A stretch of 64,000 bases of DNA from Polaribacter sp. Hel1_33_78 (GTDB lineage: Bacteria > Bacteroidota > Bacteroidia > Flavobacteriales > Flavobacteriaceae): positions 2,625,501 to 2,689,500 of the forward strand of contig NZ_LT629794.1 of assembly GCF_900106075.1 (NCBI RefSeq). Reading direction: 5' to 3'. Each line of letters starts with the position of its first letter. Within the stretch, counting starts at the first letter, position 1. The notes under the pieces were generated by a model. It saw nothing but the letters and a program-made list of their open reading frames with translations. It was not told the origin of the DNA and made no database searches. Positions 58,027 through 64,000 of the stretch are shown in pieces. Position numbers and translations under genes: made by a program.

Positions 58027-58713
58027 CTACAAAAGGCTTTCATCGGTAAAGCTAAAATACGCTTTTTCGGTAATTATTAAATGATCTAAGAGTTTAATAT
58101 CTAAAGTTGTTCCTGCTTCTTTAATTTTTTGAGTAAGTTGTTTGTCAGCATTGCTTGGCTCTAATTTTCCTGAAGGATGATTATGACAAACAATTATTGC
58201 AACCGAGGCTAATTCTAATGCTCTTTTGAACAGCAATCTAACATCAACTATTGTAGCTGTTAAACCACCTTTACTTACTTGTTTTTTTGATAAGACCTTG
58301 TTAGAGTTATTCAAAAAAAGTACCCAAAATTCCTCATGTTCTAAATCACCAATAATAGTTTGCATCAAATAAAAAACATCCTTACTACTCGTTATTTTTG
58401 GTTTTTCTAAGGCAATTTCTAGTTGGCGTCTTTTTCCTAATTCAAGCGCAGTCATAATAGCAATTGCTTTCGCTTCTCCGATTCCTTTGAAGGTAGTAAG
58501 TTTCTCTACGGATAATTTTGCAAGTTCATTTATATTTCCATCTACAGATTGTAGAATTCTTTTTGATAATGCCACAGCACTTTCTTGTCTATTACCGGAG
58601 CCTATAAGTATAGCAATCAGTTCTGCATCAGAAAGTGAAGCTTTTCCTTTTGCCAACAACTTTTCTCTAGGCCGGTCGTCTAGCGCCCAAGATTTTATGG
58701 TTAACTTTTCCAT
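58027..58713 (-). CDS. radC: RadC / JAB-domain protein (UPF0758)
   Basis: A 228-residue protein with an N-terminal helix-hairpin-helix-like region (LSDAELIAILIGSGNR; KLTTFKGIGEAKAIAIMTALELGKRRQ) and a C-terminal JAB/MPN metalloprotease-like domain with the zinc motif HNHPSG-x8-D near 176-190. Once named for DNA repair, its real role is uncertain. Upstream is a 398-bp region before trkA. Confidence 0.95.
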   Translation of the reverse strand: MEKLTIKSWALDDRPREKLLAKGKASLSDAELIAILIGSGNRQESAVALSKRILQSVDGNINELAKLSVEKLTTFKGIGEAKAIAIMTALELGKRRQLEIALEKPKITSSKDVFYLMQTIIGDLEHEEFWVLFLNNSNKVLSKKQVSKGGLTATIVDVRLLFKRALELASVAIIVCHNHPSGKLEPSNADKQLTQKIKEAGTTLDIKLLDHLIITEKAYFSFTDESLL

Positions 58714-59080
58714 TTTTCATTTTTTTTATAAAAATACAAAAATCGAAATTAACTACAATTGGTTTAAAGGTGTCCTTAATATTTACTTTAAGTGTATCTT
58801 TTTGCACAATCTTAATAACCGATGCATTAAAATTTTTTCTACGTAAACTCTTCTTGATATCCTACAAAAAATATATTTTTAAAATCTACGAGGATCAGCT
58901 AATACGCTAAGTTCACACAAAATAATGTTTTCAGAAATTGTGAATATAATTAAAACCACTAGTATCTTAAAAAAGAGAGTATCCGTTTTTTATCCAAAAA
59001 AAGGAAATAAAATTATTTTTTTGAATCTTAGCTGAAACTTGAAAACTGCCTTTTATTTTAGTTGGAATCAAAACTAATGA
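58714..59080. other. Intergenic region upstream of radC and trkA
   Basis: About 370 bp between divergent genes. The radC-proximal side is T/A-rich with TATTTTTA as a near -7; the rest shows no ORF with family similarity, no terminator and no convincing RNA gene. Confidence 0.3.
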
Positions 59081-59088
59081 TATATTTG
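59081..59088 (+). promoter_or_regulatory. Promoter -7 element of trkA
   Basis: TATATTTG, exact TAnnTTTG, 24 nt before the trkA ATG, with TTTA at 59057-59060 (20 nt upstream) as an imperfect -33. Confidence 0.6.
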
Positions 59089-59111
59089 TATTTTATTTCT
59101 ATATTTTAAAT

Positions 59112-60458
59112 ATGAAAATCATTATAGCGGGTGCTGGAGATGTAGGGTTTCATTTAGCAAAACTACTATCTTACGAATCTCAAGATACTTATATTATAGA
59201 TTTTGATGGTGAAAAGTTAAACTACTTAAATAACCATTTAGATGTAATTACAAAAAAAGGAGATGCAACGTCCATAAAACTTTTGAAAGAGATTGGTATT
59301 GATTCTGCAGATTTATTAATTGCTGTAACCGATAGTCAAAATACCAATTTTACAATTTCTGTAATTGGTAAATCTTTAGGAGCAAAAAAAACCATTGCAA
59401 GAATAGACAATCCAGAGTTTTTAAATGATTGTGAAGTTGACTTCAAAAAATTTGGACTAGATTTTATGATTTCTCCCCAAGAATTAGCTGCTAATGAAAT
59501 AAAAATGCTCTTGAACCAATCTTCATTTAATGATACTGTTGCGTTCGAGAGAGGTTTGTTTAATGTGATGGGAACTACACTTACCTACAAATCGCCTTTA
59601 GTAGATTTAACAGTTAAAGAGGCCGCAGAAAAATTTACGAATGTCGATTTCATAACAATCGCTATCAAAAGAGAAAATGTTTCTCAAACAATTATTCCTA
59701 GAGGAGATACTGAATACAAATTAGACGATCAAGTTTATTTTTCTGTGCCCAATTATAGCATGAAAGACTTGTATCCTATAATAGGAAAAAAGCAATTCAA
59801 TATTAAGAATGTAATGATTCTTGGTGGAAGTAGTATTGGCGAGAAAACAGCAAGAAATCTTTGTGAAGACAATTTTAAAGTAAAGTTAATTGAAAAAAAT
59901 AGAGAAAAAGCAGAAATGCTTGCTGAAACTTTGACCAATACTTTGGTTATAAATGGTGATGGTAGAGATTTAGAATTATTAGAAGAAGAAAACATTAGAG
60001 AAACAGATGCCTTTATTGCCGTTACTGGTAATTCCGAAACCAATATTATGTCTTGCTTGGTGGCAAAATCTAAAGGAGTAAAAAAGACTATTGCTTTGGT
60101 AGAAAATATGGATTATATCGATATTTCTCAAACGATAGGAATTCAATCTTTAATAAATAAAAAATTAATTGCAGCCAGTAACATTTTTAAACACATTAGA
60201 AAAGGTGAAATTCTAGAATTAGCCAATCTTCATAATATTGATGCTGAAGTTTTTGAATTCGAAGTGCAACGGGATGCAAGAGTTACAAAAAAACCAATCA
60301 AAGATTTACGGGTGCCAAAAGAAGCCGTTTTTGGTGGAATTATAAGAGATGGAAAAGCATTAATGACATATGGTGATATGCAAATACAAAATGGAGACAA
60401 AGTAATTGTATTCTGTTTACCAGAGGCCATAACAGCCGTAGAGCATTTATTTAATTAA
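59112..60458 (+). CDS. trkA: Trk system potassium uptake protein TrkA
   Basis: Cytoplasmic NAD(H)-binding regulator gating the TrkH channel. The 448 residues contain two Rossmann RCK-N domains, starting KIIIAGAGDVGFHLAKLL (residues 2-19) and MILGGSSIGEKTARNL (near 236), each followed by an RCK-C domain (for example GTTLTYKSPLVDLTVKEAAEKF and DARVTKKPIKDLRVPKEAVFGGI). Full-length two-fold TrkA. The stop is one base from trkH, so they form an operon. Confidence 0.97.
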   Translation: MKIIIAGAGDVGFHLAKLLSYESQDTYIIDFDGEKLNYLNNHLDVITKKGDATSIKLLKEIGIDSADLLIAVTDSQNTNFTISVIGKSLGAKKTIARIDNPEFLNDCEVDFKKFGLDFMISPQELAANEIKMLLNQSSFNDTVAFERGLFNVMGTTLTYKSPLVDLTVKEAAEKFTNVDFITIAIKRENVSQTIIPRGDTEYKLDDQVYFSVPNYSMKDLYPIIGKKQFNIKNVMILGGSSIGEKTARNLCEDNFKVKLIEKNREKAEMLAETLTNTLVINGDGRDLELLEEENIRETDAFIAVTGNSETNIMSCLVAKSKGVKKTIALVENMDYIDISQTIGIQSLINKKLIAASNIFKHIRKGEILELANLHNIDAEVFEFEVQRDARVTKKPIKDLRVPKEAVFGGIIRDGKALMTYGDMQIQNGDKVIVFCLPEAITAVEHLFN

Positions 60459-60459
60459 G

Positions 60460-61959
60460 ATGGGAACGCTTAACTTTAAAATAATTTATCGCTTCTTAGG
60501 CATTACAGCCATTATTAATGGATTGTTTATGTTTATTGCCTTCCCTTTTAGTTATTTTAATGATGAAAGCCAAGCAAGTGGAATTTTAAATGCAGGGATT
60601 ATTACGGTATTTATTGGACTAATTCTCTACTTTATAAACAAGCCTACAAGCACAAATATTCAAAAAAAAGAAGGGTATTTAATTGTTACTTTAGGATGGT
60701 TAACTCTCTCCTTTACAGGAATGCTACCCTATTTATTATCTGGGGCAATCCCCAATATTTCTGATGCATTTTTCGAAACCATTTCAGGATATTCAACAAC
60801 TGGGTCCTCTATTTTGACAGATATAGAATCCATGCCAAAAGGAATTCTTTTTTGGAGAAGTGCCACTCATTGGATTGGAGGAATGGGAATTATTGTTCTT
60901 ACCATAGCCATACTTCCACTTTTGGGAATTGGAGGCATGCAGCTTTTTATGGCGGAAGCTCCTGGACCGTCTGCAGACAAATTACATCCTAGAATTACAG
61001 ACACCGCAAAACGTTTGTATATAATTTATGTAGTATTAACTTTTGCAGAATTTTTTTTATTAAAAGTAGCAGGCATGACATGGTTTGACGCTATAAACCA
61101 TGCAATGGCTACGGTTAGTACCGGCGGTTTTTCTACCAAAAACAGTAGTGTTGCTTTTTATAACCATCTGCCATCTGTACAATATATCATTATCTTTTTT
61201 ATGCTGATTGCAGGGACTAACTTTGTATTAACCTATTTTGCATTAAAAGGAAAAATTCAGAAAGTTTTTCAAAGTGAAGAGTTTAAATATTATTTATTCG
61301 GAATTATTACTATTTCGGCGATTGTAACTATTTTAATTTACTTTTTTCAAGATCCAAATTTACAGACCACAATTGCGCATCCAAAAGTTTTTGGGGAAGC
61401 AGAAAGTGCTATAAGACATGCATTATTTATGGTAACCTCTGTAGTTACTACCACAGGATTTGTGACGGCAGATTTTACAATGTGGAGCTTTTTTGCTACT
61501 AGTATTTTCTTTGCGCTCTTTTTTACGGGAGGCTCCGCAGGATCTACAAGTGGTGGTGTAAAAATAGTAAGACATATTATTATGTTAAAAAACAGTTTTT
61601 TAGAGTTTAAAAAAGCGGTACATCCAAATGCCATAATACCTGTAAGATATGATGGTAAACCTATAAATCAGACCATTGTTTTAAACATTATTTCTTTCTT
61701 TATCATTTACATGCTTATTTTTATTTTGGCCTCAGTTACACTTACATTATTAGGATTAGATTTTTTATCTGCCCTTGGAGCTGCAGCATCGTCTCTAGGT
61801 AATATAGGCCCGGCTATAGGTTCTGTAAGTCCGGTAAATAATTTTGCTCATTTATCCGCTGGTGCCAAATGGTTTTGTTCTTTTTTAATGTTAATCGGAC
61901 GTTTAGAGTTGTTTACAGTACTCATTTTATTTACACCTTTCTTTTGGCGTAAAAATTAA
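60460..61959 (+). CDS. trkH: Trk system potassium channel TrkH
   Basis: Potassium translocation subunit in the inner membrane. The 499 residues have four P-loop repeats whose selectivity-filter glycines appear as STTGSSI, STGGFSTK, TTTGFVT and SLGNIGPA. WRSATHWIGGMGIIVL and GGSAGSTSGGVKIVR are further TrkH/Ktr signatures. It partners TrkA, encoded 1 bp upstream. Confidence 0.97.
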   Translation: MGTLNFKIIYRFLGITAIINGLFMFIAFPFSYFNDESQASGILNAGIITVFIGLILYFINKPTSTNIQKKEGYLIVTLGWLTLSFTGMLPYLLSGAIPNISDAFFETISGYSTTGSSILTDIESMPKGILFWRSATHWIGGMGIIVLTIAILPLLGIGGMQLFMAEAPGPSADKLHPRITDTAKRLYIIYVVLTFAEFFLLKVAGMTWFDAINHAMATVSTGGFSTKNSSVAFYNHLPSVQYIIIFFMLIAGTNFVLTYFALKGKIQKVFQSEEFKYYLFGIITISAIVTILIYFFQDPNLQTTIAHPKVFGEAESAIRHALFMVTSVVTTTGFVTADFTMWSFFATSIFFALFFTGGSAGSTSGGVKIVRHIIMLKNSFLEFKKAVHPNAIIPVRYDGKPINQTIVLNIISFFIIYMLIFILASVTLTLLGLDFLSALGAAASSLGNIGPAIGSVSPVNNFAHLSAGAKWFCSFLMLIGRLELFTVLILFTPFFWRKN

Positions 61960-62343
61960 TTGCATCTAGTTCTTTCGGTAACAAAAAAACCAATACATTC
62001 TGATAACTCCGAGCATTATTTTGAGTAACCTCTAATAAAATGAACTTCTTTTTTATTTGTTTTCATCCTTTATGTATGAACGGTCATTACTAGTTAAAAA
62101 GAGCTTTATAATATGTCACTAATGCCACTCCTCACCTGCTCAGGTATTCGCGAAACTATTATCAAATAGGCACACTGCATAAATTATGTAATCCACAAAT
62201 CATACTTTACATTTCTCTTAATATTTATTTTTGATATAAATAAATTGCAGATAAAACGAGCTCATATAAACAATACAATTTCTTTTTTGTGTAGCGAGTT
62301 ATTGATATTCTTAATCTCCCAAACTGACTTATTATTTTTAAAG
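61960..62343. other. Intergenic region after trkH, no gene seen
   Basis: About 380 bp with no plausible ORF. A small inverted repeat, ACCTG-CT-CAGGT, occurs near 62140, and minus-strand fragments around it resemble repetitive-element-derived peptides (RIPEQVRSG), so it could be a degenerate repeat. No clear trkH terminator. Confidence 0.3.
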
Positions 62344-62373
62344 TTTAACAAGCATAGATATATACTATTTTTG
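62344..62373 (+). promoter_or_regulatory. Possible promoter with an overlapping inverted repeat
   Basis: TTTA (62344-62347), 18 nt, TATTTTTG (62366-62373). The -7 overlaps TGCGG-AAAT-CCGCA (62372-62385), which could be an operator. It would drive the structured region and perhaps the secreted-protein gene about 500 nt downstream. Confidence 0.5.
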
Positions 62374-62567
62374 CGGAAATCCGCAGTTTTAAGAGCGGTT
62401 TACTGCTAGCTTTTAATTATTTAACAAATTATCTTTGATAAAAAATTTGTTAAGTGAGGTATTCAATTACAGAATACCAAAAATTAGTGAAGGCTAAAAA
62501 CTTGAAGAATCAGAACTATTTATTGCGTTATAGTAGTCATTAAAAGTTACTTAAAACAATAGCGCAA
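62372..62567 (+). ncRNA. Candidate structured RNA or leader with five consecutive hairpins
   Basis: Five stem-loops follow one another: TGCGG/CCGCA (62372-62385); AGCGG/CTGCT (62394-62407); a perfect ten-pair stem TTAACAAATT/AATTTGTTAA (62421-62453); a perfect seven-pair stem GGTATTC/GAATACC (62458-62478); and a nine-pair stem TTGCGTTAT/ATAGCGCAA with an inner six-pair hairpin (62523-62567). A promoter lies at the upstream end. No known RNA family is recognised and there is no terminator directly behind it. It could be a small RNA, a long 5' leader, or chance pairing. Confidence 0.35.
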
Positions 62568-62782
62568 AGCTGCTCTAGAATTCACTTAAACAAGAATCAT
62601 ACATGACCTAAATCAGGTTTGATATTTATACCAACATATCTGTTTACTTTCAAATTAATTGAAAAAAATACAAACTTTTATGAGCATTGAAAATCACCTA
62701 TATCCGGAGACATCTGACTATAAATTAGTAGTTGGCTTTATCTGTTATTAGTTAAAGATTATTTTATAAAAATTCAACCTTT

Positions 62783-62845
62783 CAAAGAGTAGAGGCTAGA
62801 AACTACTATAAAAAACGGGGAAAATTCCGAAAATCCAAAGAGTAG
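62783..62845 (+). repeat. Pair of ten-base direct repeats before the secreted-protein gene
   Basis: CAAAGAGTAG occurs at 62783-62792 and again at 62836-62845, 53 bp apart (about five helical turns), the second ending 23 bp before the ATG at 62869. It may be a paired regulator site or coincidence. Confidence 0.4.
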
Positions 62846-62868
62846 GATAATCAAGTATTATAATTATT

Positions 62869-64000
62869 ATGAAAAAAGAAAATTTTTTAAAAATTGCGCT
62901 TACCTTAACACTATGTCTACCATTTCACAAAATTTGTGCACAATCTGTTGTTATTACAACCATTGTTGACGGCACATTAGCCGATAGCCCATGCACAAGC
63001 GATGATAATGGCTCATTACCAAGATTTATTGAACTGTATGTGAGTGGCACAATTGATTTCCAAGGTTATGATTTAGATGTAGAATTAAATGGGCCTAATT
63101 CTAGCTCTGGAGACTGGGTATCAAAAAACATTTCAGATTTAGGTACAATTACAAACCAATTTGTTTATCTGATAAAAAAAACTGACACAACAAGTTTTGA
63201 GGCTGTTTTCCCTGATAAAACCAAAATAGGAATTAGCTTAGGCACCATTAATGGCAATGATTCTTTTAGAGTAGAGGACCCTAATGGAAATATTATTGAC
63301 ATATTTGGTAACCCAAGCGAAATTACAGACTCTTCTTTTTTTGGAACTTGGAGTTATAAAGATAGTTATGCAAAAAGAAAAAATGGTAAAATAGCGAATG
63401 CAGGTAACTTTAATAAAGACGATTTCTTTTATGCGGGAGAAAATGCCCTGGATGGTGCAGATTGCAATTCTTTAGCAAATGCTGTTAATTTAGGCTCTTA
63501 TATTGCATGGACTGGAGCAACGAATAATGCATGGACAAACGCTACAAACTGGAATATTGAAACTATTCCAGAAGCGTCTGATGATATTGTTATTCCAAAT
63601 GGTTTAACTAATTATCCAACAGTATTCAGTGGAACTTCAATAACAGCAAATAGTATTACTATTGAGTCAGGAGGAACTTTAATAGCAGAGGGCACTTCTA
63701 CAGTTACTGGAGATATTACTTACAATAGAAATTTACCTACTGCAGATTCATGGTATCTTGTTTCGTCTCCTGTTGATGGGGAAACCATTACTGACTTAAT
63801 ATCTAATCATACTTTTATAACTAGTTCTAATAATGTAAGTATAGGAATAGCCCCTTATGACAACTCTCAGACGTCTACGACAAGCGGATGGTCTTATCAA
63901 ACTAATAATTCTACTGGTAATTTAGAAAATGCTCAAGGATATTCAATACAGTTGGAAGAAGTAGGCAATCTTTCTTTTACAGGTGCGCTGAGAACGGATG
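62869..64000 (+). CDS. Large secreted protein, C-terminus outside window
   Basis: Open from ATG 62869 to the right edge (377 codons, no stop). Signal peptide MKKENFLKIALTLTLCLPFHKICAQ. The first part (VVITTIVDGTLADSPCTSDDNGSLPRFIELYVSG-like, then FRVEDPNGNIIDIFGNPSE) resembles a lamin-tail/LTD-like beta domain; from about 205 the WTGATNNAWTNATNWNIETIPEASDDIVIPNG motif and the TITIESGGTLIAEGTSTVTG-like repeats are typical of flavobacterial type IX-secreted adhesins. The expected C-terminal sorting domain would lie beyond the edge. It has a 500-nt candidate structured leader upstream. Function unknown. Confidence 0.83.
   Translation, partial: MKKENFLKIALTLTLCLPFHKICAQSVVITTIVDGTLADSPCTSDDNGSLPRFIELYVSGTIDFQGYDLDVELNGPNSSSGDWVSKNISDLGTITNQFVYLIKKTDTTSFEAVFPDKTKIGISLGTINGNDSFRVEDPNGNIIDIFGNPSEITDSSFFGTWSYKDSYAKRKNGKIANAGNFNKDDFFYAGENALDGADCNSLANAVNLGSYIAWTGATNNAWTNATNWNIETIPEASDDIVIPNGLTNYPTVFSGTSITANSITIESGGTLIAEGTSTVTGDITYNRNLPTADSWYLVSSPVDGETITDLISNHTFITSSNNVSIGIAPYDNSQTSTTSGWSYQTNNSTGNLENAQGYSIQLEEVGNLSFTGALRTD

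Noticed and set aside
41707..62120. Shared AAAAAGAGCTTTAT sequence after the SusCD genes and near 62096
   Set aside because: The second copy lacks the pairing arm and probably matches by chance in AT-rich DNA.
62130..62160. Short inverted repeat ACCTG-CT-CAGGT as a REP element or operator
   Set aside because: Only one copy is visible and the stem is five pairs; repeat status cannot be shown from this window.

Overview
The window is an AT-rich chromosomal segment of a marine-type member of the Flavobacteriaceae (Bacteroidota); the gene set and order resemble Polaribacter and Tenacibaculum, but the genus is an inference. Support comes from a SusC/SusD pair, a type IX secretion C-terminal sorting domain, signal peptides ending in FSQ or FAQ, acidic residues after lipobox cysteines, and promoters of the Bacteroidota type (TTTG, 19 nt, TAnnTTTG). 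No rRNA, CRISPR array, prophage or intact insertion sequence was found.

Layout. 1-9.1 kb: a DUF389 membrane protein (cut by the left edge), a CIA30-domain protein, tRNA-Lys, an MlaE/MlaF-type lipid transporter pair, a PafA-type alkaline phosphatase lipoprotein, a PrsW-type membrane protease, the citrulline hydrolase CtlX, a two-domain fasciclin lipoprotein and a DDAH-like amidinohydrolase. 9.2-13.3 kb: gltA, eno and carA, each with its own terminator. 13.4-15.8 kb: three tandem paralogous secreted proteins of unknown function; the middle one starts in a nine-base repeat that supplies seven in-frame ATG codons. 15.8-16.3 kb: non-coding or decayed DNA. 16.3-33.8 kb: the merged S10-spc-alpha and str ribosomal clusters on the minus strand (rpsL to rplQ), with a terminator and overlapping promoter after rpsJ and a second terminator-like hairpin between rpsN and rpsH.

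33.9-46.7 kb (plus strand): an Omp85/TamA-like outer membrane protein with an apparent N-terminal frameshift, then a five-gene surface locus: SusC, SusD, a small lipoprotein, a giant FG-GAP/ASPIC-UnbV lipoprotein and an arylsulfotransferase-like protein with a type IX signal. 46.7-53 kb: rlmB, a rhomboid protease, rarA and a four-gene minus-strand operon headed by yjjG. 53-58.7 kb: glycan genes (GT4 glycosyltransferase, Wzx-like flippase, FemAB/GNAT-like protein, polysaccharide deacetylase) and radC. 59.1-62 kb: trkA-trkH potassium uptake. 62-64 kb: a 0.9-kb intergenic region with consecutive hairpins, then a large secreted protein cut by the right edge.

The least explained items are the three-paralog cassette with its tandem-ATG array, the hairpin-rich region near 62.4-62.6 kb, and the recurring overlap of terminators with downstream promoters (rpsJ/rplC, unknown cassette/carA). 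No clearly new multi-gene system could be demonstrated from sequence alone.
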